The notes under the pieces: model-generated
The model's database searches: none
What the model saw: the letters and a program-made list of their open reading frames with translations, nothing else
Told to the model about the DNA's origin: nothing
Source: Osedax frankpressi
Lineage: Eukaryota; Annelida; Polychaeta; Sabellida; Siboglinidae
DNA length: 64,000 nucleotides
NCBI GenBank assembly: GCA_964035775.1
Contig: OZ038315.1
Coordinates: 19,091,274-19,155,273 of the forward strand
Direction: 5' to 3'
Program-made: the position numbers and the translations under genes
In this document: positions 37,020-50,483 of the stretch, one piece after another
Numbering within the stretch: the first letter of the stretch is position 1
How the letters are laid out: each line of letters starts with the position of its first letter

Positions 37020-40000
37020 TTAAACTTTATCTTCCGTTTCTTCAACTTCCATATCTAATTAAAAGGTAATACAAGCCCATATTATTTTCAAGAAATAAAG
37101 TTAATTAACATTATTTAAAATTTGTAATAAATATAATATTATATATCATTAAATGTAAGATTATATTAAATATAATAAATAATATGATGTTTTTATTAAA
37201 ATTTATAAAATGTTTAAATATAAAATAACAAATCTAATTATATTTTTCATTAAAACATCTTTTAAAATTTATATTATAACAAATTGATATATATTTTTTA
37301 ATAGAAATATGGATTCTCGTTTATTAAATATTAATAAACGAAATAGAAAGTTAATAGAATGTATGAATAATATATAGAAAAGATATAATGGTCAAGATAT
37401 AATATTTATAAGTGAATTAAACGAATAAACTTTAATTAATTCACATTGTTACTAAATTTCTGAAATAAAAGAGAACTGTATCCACTACAAACAATACTTA
37501 TATTGTAATACCTTCTGGTATTTCTTCCGGATCAGTATCATCCTCATAGTCTTGCTTGTCAGGTAACGAGTCTGCCTCCGTATTCCTTACACCTACGGCG
37601 CACTTATTTTCGCCGGAAACAGCTTCAGACTTGGGGCAGATATCGGAGGTTGCGCCATCGGCTTTCGCTTCGGCGTCGACGACAGATTTGGTGTCGGATA
37701 TCGCCGGCAACTTGGAGTCGCTACCAACTGAAGGAGAAACTACAGCCCGTTGCTCTTCCCCGTCTCCTGAACATTCAATCTCCTCGACGGACTCATTTTT
37801 ATTAGTCTTCAACTCTTCAGTTTTTATCTTCAGTTCAAGTTCGGCCTGGGTATTAGTGCAATGAATAAGGGATGGAATTTGGAGGGACCCGCTTTCATTG
37901 AGATCAACGGACGTTTGTGTGTTATTATTTGATCTGGACGGTTTAAATAAAGAAGGTCGTAATGCTGCGGAATTACCAGTTCTTTTTGCTTAATCATATC
38001 CTCTTCATCTTTAATGGCATTTTCTTTAGCGATCCGCTCGTCTCTGTAACGTAGATACGTCGATGATATAGCCAACGATATAATCAAGAAACAACGTAAC
38101 ATAAAAAGCAGACGCAGTTAGGTGAAATGATACAAACTCCTCGATTCTGAGTTTCTGCAGTCTCTCCTGTTCAATCCGGAACTTCTCGGCCTCCTAGAGT
38201 GAATGAGTTCTGGTATGAGTCATAGCATGAGGTTTGTGTAGACGAGTAGGATTTAAAAACTAGGAAGCTCCGCTAGAAATACTTTTGATGTTGGTAAGTT
38301 TTCTAGTGAAGATTATTGTTTGCGAGAGTAGAAAAGATTTTAAATAGGTTTAATAATACGTTTTAACGTAAACAATTATGTAGTTCGCTATGGGATATCT
38401 ATATGTGGTGTAAAAAATGCAGAAGTGGTGTCAAATATAGAGAAAGCGTACGTTTAAATGATTTAAAGGAGGTAGAATTGGTAAAAGAGTTGTTTAAACA
38501 ATTTTGCGTTGATTCTCTTCCTCCTGTAAAGCTATATGTCGACTCCTTAGTTCACTCTTCGTTTTATCCAAAAGATCATCAATTTGACTATTACTCATTT
38601 CAGTCTTATCAGCAATCACCTGGGCGAGTTATGGAGATTTGATTAGAGTTTAATACGAATTAGGGTTAGGGAGTTAGTAATGGTATTTAAATTGGGATAT
38701 TAGGTGAAGGAGTCATTGGGTTATAAGTGTAGATTAATGGATTAAAGGAGGTATATTAAAGGGTTAAATTGGGTTAAAAGAATAACGTTGAAATTTGAAT
38801 TGCGACAAAGTAGAGAAATTATTACATAATTTAATTTTAATAATTTATATTCTTGTGAATTTATTATAGACAATGAATGAATGTTATATAACCAATGAAA
38901 AGTACAAAGACAGATATGACATTAGTATATACTATTTAGTTAAAGATTTAAAAACCTTATGCAAGTTAACATTAAAAGTTTCGCTGGATATTTCCAATTT
39001 CTTTTTTTTAATTTTATGCCTCTCATCTATATCTTCAAGTTCTTTTTCCAACTTTTTCTATAAAGCGTTAAAATGTAATTATCCAGTCAATTTATATAGA
39101 ATTAGATCTAATAAATACTATTCATATTATCGTAATAAACAATGCCCATCTTATTATCGTATTAAACAATATAATACTTATTATTGTAATAAATAATATC
39201 TATCCTATTAACGATTACACATTATTGTATTTATTTATTATTGTATTTAATAACCTTGTCGACCTATTATTAGTAGATTCTCTTTTGACTGACCTCGTAC
39301 TCAAAGTAAGATCTACAAACTCCCTAGCTCATCATGTTTAGTGCATAATAGTAACCATACCGTTAGCCACGCCCCCTTCATCGCCGCCCACATACCTGGT
39401 GTTGTTTGAGACTGTCCACCTGTCTCTCCAGTACCACCATCCTCTGACTAGTGACCACCATTCGCACGTCGGGCACAATTACGTTGGATAGGATGTCGTT
39501 GATGAGTTGGTGATTGCGCTGGAATCTCGACGCCGCCAAGTGTTTAGATGAATTCATCTCGGAGTCGAAGTCTATAAATAGAGTACAAACTTGAACTATG
39601 TGAAGGCTAACTAAACTTTTTATGTTGGGTGGAATATCTTGGCAGACAATGTATCAGGGTTATATAATAAATTAAGAAACTGTAATATTATATGTTTAAT
39701 AGGAGAAGATAGATTAAGAAAAGTATTGAGGGTAGTATCGAACCTTGTGGATACCGAATTTAAAACTGAGAGGGGACAAAATTTATGAATTTATTATTAT
39801 AGCAAAGAATGTTAAACTATTTCAGAATTATTTCAGAAATTCTTATACTTCTGAGAGGTAAAATTTTGTTGTCAAAAGCTGTATGTCAAAATCGGTTGAC
39901 AGTTCAAATTGGCAATCATGGATCAGTTGGTTTTGGTGAATTAAGAAATATAGGTTGTCAAATAAGACACTGTGGTATGTATTTTGTCTATGGTCCAATT

Positions 40001-43000
40001 AGTCATTTTCAGTTATTTTCAATTGTATAATTATATTTGTCAGTAGTAGTGTTTTCAAATATTTTGTTAGCAGTAGCAATTGTGAGATAGGACTGTAATT
40101 TAGGTTCTTCCGGAGTGAAAGTAGGTGTTTTATAAAAGGTGGTATACTAAAATGTTTATATGTTAAAATAGTAGTTATTGATTCATTCATTATTTGGCTA
40201 TATTAAAGCTTGGTGCTATTACTTTGAAAGAAATAGAAGTGAGTCATTTAGAGAATAGCATTTGCTATAGGTAATAATGTCAATATTGGAAGTGGGATTA
40301 CAATGCGTACATTTTTTAAGAGAGGTAAGTTGATTTTGTTCTATTGTCAATAAGAAAGTGGAAAATTTATAAGTTTGATTATGTTTAGGAAGTTGAAGGA
40401 TGTAAGGTTATCTTTTGTCAGCCGAAAAATATCTTTAAAAGTATTTAGTTATGATTGCTGGTCCATTTCTGTCTATATTTAATTTATCTTTGTCTATTAA
40501 TTATTTTCGCTATGCACCTCTCGCTTGCTTTAGTAGAGCTAAATTTACTGTTATCTGGTGTCTTAGATATATTTTTTATGTTTGACAAAATGTTAATTTA
40601 GTTTATTTTATTAAATAATAGGGGTATGTTTATTTTCCGTAAATGTATTTTGTCAGTGTGTCAGTTTTAGTCTTTGATACAAATCTTTCTCGGGTATCTA
40701 GTTTATTTCATAGCGTTTAGGAATTGAGGTAAGTATATATTGGAAGGTAATGGCAGTGGTTTTGAGTAGGGTAGAATATGTCATGAGTAGAATATAAGTA
40801 GTGTGATTAGGGTGTGATTAGTGCGTGAGTAGATTGTGACTGGGATATGAGTATTACGTGAGTAGTATATTACACATATAGTTTATTCAAATGCATGCAT
40901 TAATAATTGAATATGTTGGCAAATATAATATCTATATAATATAAATGTTACGCATGAACGACTTCTAAGACAACAAACCATCTTCCTCATCTGCAGGCTG
41001 AATGCTGACACGAGCATGCTCCATATTCTGTTTACATATAAAGTCAGATTAATTAGTTAATATAAACACACACCTATGCACCCAATTCTAAATTGCACTT
41101 ATATACATACTCATGCACACATTCACATTGTATAACCCAACTTTTCACATCACACGTCTACACTAACCACCGGAGTGGTATCGTAGTGATGTAAACGATT
41201 AACCTTTGATCTTTTATCCAGGTCATCGCTGTGTTCGTGGTCAAGACGACCTTTATTTGCAATCCACTCTTGGTAAGCAGTAGAGTTGTGGTAGGCTTTT
41301 AACTGTTCGCTGTATTGCATCTGATGGCAAATGTTATGGTTCGAAGGTTAGTTACCGTTAGTTACGACGGAGAGGTTAACCTCATAAGTGTAGGAGGTTA
41401 AACCCGACAAGGGTATAGGTCTGTAATATAAATAAGTAAATGTATAAGGAAGTGAAGGTTTAGGGATACGAAGGTATAGGGTGTAGGGATGTGAAGGTGT
41501 AGGATATACGGAAGTAAAGGTGTAGGATGTAGGGTTGTGAATGTGTATGATGTTGGGATATGAAGGTTTAGGATGTAGGTATGTGAAGGTGTATGGTGTA
41601 GGGATGTGAAAGTGTATGGTGTAGGGATGTGATAATGTACGGTGTAGGGATGTAAAAGTGTAGGATGTAGGGATGTGAAGTTGTATGGTGTAGGGATGTG
41701 AAGGTGTATGATGTAGGGATGTGAAGGTGTATGGTGTAGGGATGTGAAAGTGTGTGATGTAGGGAAGTGAAAGTTTAGGTTGTGAAGGTGTTTAGCATAG
41801 GGATGTGAAAGTGTTGGTGTAGGATTGTGAAGGTGTATGATATAGGAATTATGAAGGTGTAGGGTATAGGGTAGTGAAAGTGTAGGATTTAGATTTGTGA
41901 AGGTGTATAATGTAGGTATGCGAAGATGTATGGTGTAGGGATTATGAAGATGTAGGGTATAGGGTAGTAAAAGTGTAGGCTTTAGGTTTGTGAAGGTGTA
42001 GGGTAGTGAAAGTGTAGGATTTAGGTTTGTGAAGGTGTAGGGTATAGGGTAGTGAAAGTGTAGGATTTAGGTTTGTGAAGGTGTAGGGTATAGGGTAGTG
42101 AAAGTGTAGGATTTAGGTTTGTGAAGGTGTAGGGTATAGGGTAGTGAAAGTGTAGGATTTAGGTTTGTGAAGGTGTAGGGTATAGGGTAGTGAAAGTGTA
42201 GGATTTAGGTTTGTGAAGGTGTATAATGTAGGCGATGCGAAGATTATGGATGTAGGGTTGTGAAGGTGTATAACGTAGTGATGCGAAGGTGTATGCTGAG
42301 AGATGTGAAGGTAGAGGATGTGAATATGTAGTAATGTGAAGGTGCACGTATATGTTGGGATATTAAGGCATTGGCTGCGAGTGTGTAGAGTTCGAAAGGT
42401 GCATATATGTCAAGGTGTAGGGTTGTGTAGATATACAGATGGTAGAGGTATCTTGATGTCGCGGGTACACAGACAAACTAACCTTCTCGATCTCGTATTC
42501 CGAGCCAAAAACAGCCTTTTCAGCCGCGGACTGCTCTCTCCACATACCTCCGATGATCTTACCGATCTCCCACAACTTCATCTCTTGATGCTGGGCCTTC
42601 ACGGAGTCCCAAACCTGAGGGCACGCGCAATCACGTTATGTGCATCTAGCCGTAGGTGAGATTTAGCTTGCTCGGTATGTAAGATGGTGAAGGCAAGCAG
42701 ATTGCCTATTAGACATATAGATTGACATAGGATAATAGATATGCACTAATTGTAATGATATATATTGTATTCAGTGCAGTCTAATAAACCAAATAACTGG
42801 TACTTCCGCGAATTTAATTTTTAACTTATAACTATCAACAATGTGCTTAAAAACCAATACCATTTCGCTGTTTTTAGTTGGTAGATTTTCTGATTTTAAA
42901 ATAAGTAACAAGACTTTCTGTATGATGTCTTTATTGATTATTGATTATTGATTATTGATTAACGACAACGGAAGCACTTTACTTATTTAGTTTCTGGAGA

Positions 43001-43590
43001 TATCAGACATTCGTAACGACATGATAGCCAGACGCTATACGCAGAGCATTGAGTGCTGTGAAGTGGCTGACCTTTCTGCTGTACCTCATGTAGGGCATAA
43101 GAGGTTTGTCTGGAGGCTTCGGCTGCTTCAGGTTTCCCTTGAGGTCCGACTGCTGATTTTAATATTATACATGAAATTTAAAATCAAAGTTCAAAATCTA
43201 TAGTGTACTACTTAAACATGTTAAACATAAATGAATTGTATTCATTTAGTTAATAATAAATTATATTAACTAAATAGTTAATAGAGTAGTAAATAATATA
43301 TAAATGCATTCAAGAATATAAGCATTTTTACTATATTGTATTTATATTGTATATTGTATTTATATTTATTTTAGTATTACTGACCGTAAATTTGCTGTAT
43401 AGTCGAATAGGTTGAAATTGTGGATGGGCAAGTGGATTTTGTATAAATGGTGACTGGCCCTGTAATCAATAATTATAATTTAAAGTTCATTATTTGAGTT
43501 CATGTATTTTGAATGATATATCTACAATTGAGCTATTTATTAAAATAAAACTAACGAGTGCATTACTTGAATTCTGTCCACCTTGTCCAT
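37020..43590 (-). CDS. SMARCE1: SMARCE1 (BAF57), HMG-box subunit of SWI/SNF (13 exons)
   Basis: Minus-strand exons: 43590-43567, 43459-43385, 43152-43072, 42614-42483, 41320-41204, 41027-40979, 39571-39396, 39057-38956, 38619-38500, 38193-38134, 38036 (or 38043)-37977, 37845-37512, 37054-37020. About 454 codons; human SMARCE1 is 411 aa. The HMG box spans exons 3-5: [14 protein letters not shown], then [20 protein letters not shown] and [13 protein letters not shown], then [32 protein letters not shown] and [20 protein letters not shown] follow, each with close human counterparts. Next is a long Glu/Lys coiled coil and an acidic tail ending [10 protein letters not shown]. The start ATG is chosen inside exon 1 (MDKVDRIQ); an upstream start is possible. 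The protein is a DNA-binding part of BAF chromatin-remodelling complexes in the nucleus. The exon 10/11 junction keeps frame only with a weak GACGAG acceptor. Confidence 0.95.
41440..42345. repeat. Minisatellite in SMARCE1 intron 4
   Basis: Two related repeat types lie between the exons at 42483-42614 and 41204-41320. The first (about 41440-41850) is a degenerate 22-24-bp unit around TGTAGGGATGTGAAGGTGTA. The second (about 41990-42215) is a 46-bp unit present about five times, containing AGGGTATAGGGTAGTGAAAG. The plus strand is G-rich with many TAGGG motifs. The short frames in it are not genes. Confidence 0.9.
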
Positions 43591-46500
43591 AGTTCCTTCC
43601 CCTTTCTATAAATTGATGTATTATATATTTAAATTATAAACTAATAATAGTAGTAATTATGTGAAAATTATAAAGAAATATTTTAACTAAAAATAAACAG
43701 GAAATGCAAATAAAATGTATTTTTTAAACACTTTTTCTGTGTAAAATAACTGGGTTTTCTAAATTATTTTAGTGTTACAGCTATATCCAATTTTTACAAA
43801 TATATATATAAATATTATGCATGAAATATTATGTTGAATTTTTATATGTTTATGATAAAACACGATTTTAGTGATACATTTCTAAATAACAAATTTGTTT
43901 ATTCTATAATTTATACTGATTAATATTCAAAAAAAAGATATTAATCTAGAAGCATTGAATTAATAATTATATATAATATAAATGTATATAATAATTATAT
44001 ATTATGTATTGTAATATGATTCGATTACGAATAGTTCAATATAAAATATAGAAGTAGAAGATATAGTTACTATAATCGTAATGGTTAAATAAAATGTAGG
44101 CTCTTCTCATTGAATCTATACTCCAAATATACTTTGATTGTGTGTTTTTTAATAATACATATTATATTTTTGTATTCTTATCTTACTTGATATTCTATTA
44201 TATATTAAGAATATTTATTTGTTGAATATTTACATTTTGTTATATTACTCAATTATAATTATATTTAAATCCAAGGATATTTTTATTTATATAAATATAA
44301 TACACATAATATATAAGATATTATTTGTCAGGTACAATTTATTATTTTATATACATGTACTATAAAAATTATTATACATATATTTATGAATATACTATAT
44401 ATAATGGCATCTTAAAATACAATAATTTAAATCCATGTTAAATGTACTTATGAAAAAATCTAATTTCATATATTTTTTTACTTAATTAAGATATTATACA
44501 TAATATATGACATACGATATATATTGAAAATATGATATAAAAGCATAACATATATAGATTATATAATAGGCTATTTAATCATTTAAATATTATATACAAA
44601 CGGGGTGTCCTATATGAAGGTAAAGACATTTTAATTTAAAATTTCAAAACTTTGAATTATAAACAATTACAGGATATGTTATTATTCATAAGTAATTGTT
44701 ATTTAGATTATTTAAAACATTATCATTATTTTGTAATCATAGATAATATTACAATAATCAATAAGTAATCTAGTAAATAATAAATGCAAAGAAATAATTG
44801 TATCGTGGTATCAAAGAACTCATGATATATTTAATTGTATCCTATATTACACATTTTCTCATAATGTCATCAACTTCATAATTAATATTTACATAACCGG
44901 TTATTATAAAACATCTACTATTTTCTATTATTTATATAGTTTATATATTTTAACATACATATATTTATTTATCTCAATTAAAATATAATGGATAACTCTA
45001 TATATAAGCTTTAACTCTTATTATATTGAAAATATAATTTAAACATTATCTAATTTTTCTAATCAATTTGATACTTATGGGAATAACGATTTAAAACAAA
45101 ATAGTTTAATTATATTCGACATCCTCGAACATCTCACTGAAATAATATAATTCCCAAGTCATTATCAATATCTAAGTTGGTAATATATGTTGTCAGGAAT
45201 TTAATCTATTTAAATATTGAGATAACTTTTTCTACAACTACTAATACATGAATACATTTTAATATTGTATACATACGCATAGTTGATTTAAAAGAATTTG
45301 TAACTGATTTAAACATACACTTAGCATGAAAACTAATTGTTGCCAAACAGATTTTATCAAAAATATATATTAAAATATAAACTTTTTATAAATTTATTAA
45401 CTTATTAAAAAAATGATTATTTAAAATATATCCGCGTTAACATTATTAATTATATTACAATATTTTTTTATTTTTTGGTTAATATGTTGTATAGTAATAC
45501 TGCAATATATTGCACCAGTATATATACACCAGTAAGTAATTTAAGAACTATCAATATAATATAGATATATACAAATACACCATAATTGACTTGAATCATT
45601 ACAATAGAATGAACTACAATAGATACAAAATATCTCGGATATGTAACTTAATACATTAATAATGTAATTTCTACATTTACATTCCTCTTAATATAAAAAA
45701 GTAGTAATAATATACAATTTAGCTAAAGTAAAAAGCTAAGTTTCCTAAATTAATTAAATATTTTCATTAGTTTCAAATAAATTATGCCACATATACAAAA
45801 TACTGTATCTAATTTATATTATATTCTATGTATCTACATATACGTATTTGAATTCTATAAATATATTAGACGATTACAAAAAAATAAGTTAATGTATTCT
45901 ATGACAACGGAGAGTTTTTGATAATAAATTTCTTCAATCATTAATGACATACAAACATGTCTAACTATTTATTATTAATATTAATAATACGTTCATTTAC
46001 CCACTATTATTATTGTAATTGCTATTAATAGCAATGACCTTATTTACTTGTATATCTTATTCCATTTTTTAAACCCAAAAATATTGTATCAAACTTGGCA
46101 AATGAATAATAAATTAAACTACTATTGATTAGGAAATCATATATATAGTATTTATACCTATTATTATTACTACAACTTTATATTACATAATATTGATAAA
46201 TATAATTGAGCAAAAATAGGATAAACAGTAAAAAGATGCTCAATATTATAATTACAAATTGTTATATAGAAATTTATGATAATAAAATTAAATGGTAAAA
46301 GTTAAAAATGATGACAAAATTCAATGATTAAAAAAAAGTGTAATATAATTTGTATATATAGGATAACAATTTATTAAAAATAGTATTTAAAAAAGTTGGT
46401 AAAATATCCTTAAAAAATAATAGAGTAGTTTGATGAGAGTAATATTAAGTATTTTGACAAAATATTTAATATTATTTTTAGTTTTGATACATTAGTAAGT

Positions 46501-47149
46501 GTGTTTCATGATAATGGTCCACTGTATGAAAAGAGCCTCCTAAATATTATTTTATAAGTGTTTGGAATGATACTATTATTTTCATTTATAATTTAATAAA
46601 AATATACAATTATCGCACTATTATGGAAAATCAAAAATATCTTTTTAAATGATGATAAAATTTAAATTATCATTATTTTAAATAAAATTATAATGGTACT
46701 GGATAAAAAAATCTTCTTACAAATTATTAATATCGTTCTTTTTTTGAATAAATTTATATGGTTTGTGTCCTAAAAAAGTATTAAATAAGTAATGTGAGAA
46801 ATTAAATGATTTATAAATGTTCATTAATACTTTCTTTAATTATTGATATTATAATTTTTTTTTTTTATATAAAAATAGAAATGCATGACGTAATATATTT
46901 ATTCAAGATATAATGGTAAAATACAAGATGTACTACATTTAAATGCATATTTATACACGGATAAATAATATTTTTCCTTTATTTATTTACAAAGATATTA
47001 TATAAAAATAATACAAATGCAGATTATTATATATTAAAGTCATTAATATTTATTATAAATAAATTGATAATTTCAAAAATGAACAAGAAGAAAATTTCTG
47101 TTATAGATATTCGAATAAATGGAGAATTGTTATAAGTGCTATGTAAATA
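43591..47149. other. AT-rich intergenic region, SMARCE1 5' side to NUP42 3' side
   Basis: It holds the SMARCE1 promoter and NUP42 3' UTR. It is uniformly AT-rich, with no exon-like segment or array noticed on either strand. Confidence 0.5.
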
Positions 47150-50100
47150 TCAACATACTTCCTTACATGGCGGTAGTAAAGGGATGTTATCTAAGTCAAA
47201 TTCATCTTGTTTGTAGATATCTACAAGTTCGAAAAGTTTAGCTATGTCAGTGTAGAACACGGTTTCATCAAATGTGGTTTTCACTTCTTTACCGAACAGC
47301 AACGTCTTGTTGACCTGACTGAGATATAAAGGTGGCGCCACTGTAGCTGTAGATGCTGCAGCAGAAGCGAATATAGAGGGAGTCGCGGGGATACCTATTC
47401 CGCTCACTGTCGTACTGCTTCCATATACCGCAGTAGAGGAATTCGGTTTACTGAACAACGAAGGAATCGGAGATGAATCAGATGTACCAGAATTTCCAAA
47501 TATAGATGCAGTAGTAGTAGTAGTAGCATTATTACTTCCAAATATAGATGCAGTAGTAGTAGTAGTAGCATTATTACTTCCAAATATAGATTCAGCAGTA
47601 ATACCAGTATTATTTCCAAATATAGATGGAGTAGAAGATACTGCATTATCACTTCCAAATATAGATGCTGCGGTAGTAGCAGTATTATTTCCAAATATAG
47701 ATGGAGTCGTAGAAACTGCATTATTTCCAAATATAGATGAATTAACAGTAGCCGTATTATTCCCGAATGTTGAGGGAGTAGAAGTGGCTGTATTGTTTCC
47801 AAATATAGATGAATTTAAAGTTGGGGTTATTGTATTATTCCCAAAAATAGAAGATGTAGTGACAGTAGTATTATTTCCAAAAATAGATGGAGTAACAGTA
47901 GCTGTATTGTTACCAAATATCGAGGGAGTAGAAACAGATGTATTGTTCGCAAATATTGAAGGAGTAGGTATAGAAGTATTATTTCCAAAAATAGAAGAAG
48001 TAGAAGTGACTGCGTTATTCCCAAATATAGAAGTAGTGGGAGTAGTAGTATTATTTCCAAATATAGAAGTAGTAGTATTGTTACCAAATATAGATGAATT
48101 TTGATTAGTCGTGCCTGTATTATTACCAAAAATAGATGGAGTAGGAGTTGTAGTATTGTTTCCAAATATAGAAGTAGTAGGAGTTGTAGTATTGTTTCCA
48201 AATATAGAAGTAGTAGGAGTTGTAGTATTGTTTCCAAATATAGAAGTAGTAGGAATTGTAGTATTGTTTCCAAATAAAGTTGAATTAGGATTAGGATTGA
48301 CCCCGAAACTAGAAGAACCAAACACCTGTTGGGTACAAGAACCGCCGAATATCGATGGAGTAGCGATGGTCGGTGTACCACTTTCACCGAATACCGACAT
48401 GCCAGTGGCAACCCCTGCCGATGAGCCGCCCCCAAATAGAGTAGTGCCTCCAAAGACTGACGGCGCCGACTGTGTACCAAATACTGATGTCGGTCCACCG
48501 AAGGTGGTTGCACTGTTGTTGTTAGCGGTAGATGGGAATATGGAACGAGAGGGAGTTGTTGAACCAAACGTGGTCCCTTGAACATCTCCGAATGGTGGTT
48601 TGCTGGGATTACCAAATACCGATGGTGCAGACGCTGATTGCCCGAACGTCGACGAGCCATTCTGGCCAAAAGAGGTCGATGTCCAAGAGTTATTGTTGAA
48701 TGCGGACATTGAGTTTTCGTCGCTAAAGTTGCAGGGATGAATTTTGTCATTAAACATTTTTATTAAATACGTCTGATTTTATGAAATTAAAATTAATTGT
48801 TATATTTTTATCAAATAATTTTATTCTACAAAAATAAGTTAATTTCAAATGAAAAAATAATATAAAAATTATTTTCAAAAACCTTGTAATCTTTGTACTC
48901 TTTAGTATAACTTCCTAATTAAAATTTAAATCACTATTAACATATATTTATTAATTAATATCTTTATTAAAGAATATTCTCATAAACAAACTTAATGATG
49001 ACAATTAAATCAATGTAACTGTTAATGTGATGTTTATAAAATATACAAATATAATATTTATCTTGTCATTTATATATTAATATAACCAATTCAGCTCTTT
49101 GCATGGGTGAAACATTCACAAGTTTATTCTTTATACTATCGTATTGAACTTGTAGTTGATTTACATAGTTAATCTATAAAATAAAATAAACATATTTAAT
49201 ATTAATCAATAAATTAGATCAAAATATATATAATTTAAAAATCGATTACCAATTGAAATAATATCTATTAGACAAACATATTCTGGAATTTTGTTTTCTT
49301 CCTTGGCTACATAATATTTATATCTCAATTCTTCAGCAGAAATATCTTCTAGGCCTAAATAATATAATCATAATTAGTTTATATACTATATATAGTATAC
49401 AATTATAATATTAGGAAGACATTGCAAGAAGAAAAGATGTAGTGAGTAAAGGTCACTCATAATCTAGCTAATGTTAAAAAAAGTGGTATCAAAATAATAG
49501 TTGTTTAAATGGTCTACATTAAATACTTTAAATAGCTGATGTAAGGAGATGGAACTCTGGTATTACTATATATAATATTGATACACGCTGTATATACCTT
49601 TGGGGAAATAATAATTTTATATTGTCATAATTTATTAAGTAATATCTCTAACTTAAATATATATTATATATAGATTTATTGTATCAATAATATATAGTTA
49701 ATCAAATATTTTGAATTATTAAAATTATTCTAATTTTATATAACTATTAAAACTATATTAATTGTTATTTTTATCCAAAACAAGATAACTCAATAATCAT
49801 TATTTATTTTTAGTAATATATAACGATTGATAATTTTACAGTTTGAATATTATTTTATATGTGAATTGCATTTCCATCCTAATCATAATCATAACCATTA
49901 TTGCAGTAGAATAAGTAAATTAAACTAGTTTATATAGACTAGGATTACCTGGGAAAGGTCTATAATTCTTCGACGCAGAGTAACAAGAAAACGGCCAAAT
50001 GTTACTTTGTAGCCATCCGCTAATATCCTGGCTTATAGAATCTCTGAAATATATCATAAGTTAGATACATTTCAAAGTCTTTGTAAATATTAGACTGTAA

Positions 50101-50483
50101 TTTACACAATGAACTTACATTATTTCAGAATCTGTGAAATTACTTCTATCCTGTGTTTTCGCTGAAATAATTACAAATATATAATTAATAAACCTAGAAA
50201 TTTCATTTTTAAAATACAAACTATAAATCTATTCAAATAGATTAAGATTTATTTAATACATTTAGTAATGAGTTCATCATGTATAATAAAAAAGAATATA
50301 TATATAAATATTTAAGAACAGTTCAGTATCACTGACTTTTGGAATATTTAATGTTATTGAATGTATTAATATTATTATTTGTATAGTTATGATACAAAAT
50401 ATAATATAATCAATTTTAAATTGCAATTTATATATTGCATAATTGATACTTAATTATATTTACTTACAGCTCTGTTTAGACAT
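47150..50483 (-). CDS. NUP42: NUP42 (NUPL2/CG1), FG nucleoporin that binds GLE1 (6 coding exons)
   Basis: Minus-strand exons: 50483-50468, 50161-50119, 50043-49949, 49354-49278, 49173-49087, 48772-47150. Total 1941 nt (646 codons plus stop) in phase; human NUP42 is 423 aa. The N-terminal part has ISQDISGWLQS, WPFSCYSASKNYRPFPG, DISAEELRYKYYVAKEE and INYVNQLQVQYDSIKNK, matching human WMFSVYSPVKKKPNISG, DISPEELRLEYHNF and YLNSVQRLINQW. The last exon is an FG domain with about 20 SIFGNN-type units separated by Thr/Pro/Ser spacers, then YKQDEFDLDNIPLLPPCKE, the likely GLE1-binding motif (human FTLGKIPLKPPPLE). The protein acts at the cytoplasmic face of the pore in mRNA export. The CCCH zinc finger that opens human NUP42 was not found. 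The first exon is open upstream to an acceptor near 50508, so upstream exons are possible. Confidence 0.9.

Noticed and set aside
42336-42659. 107-codon plus-strand frame
   Set aside because: It is the antisense of the SMARCE1 HMG-box exon (42483-42614) plus minisatellite flank.
47827-48750. 307-codon Leu-rich frame on the minus strand and plus-strand frames at 47784-48581
   Set aside because: They are alternate frames of the NUP42 FG repeat exon. The Phe-Gly frame carries the homology and continues into upstream exons in phase.
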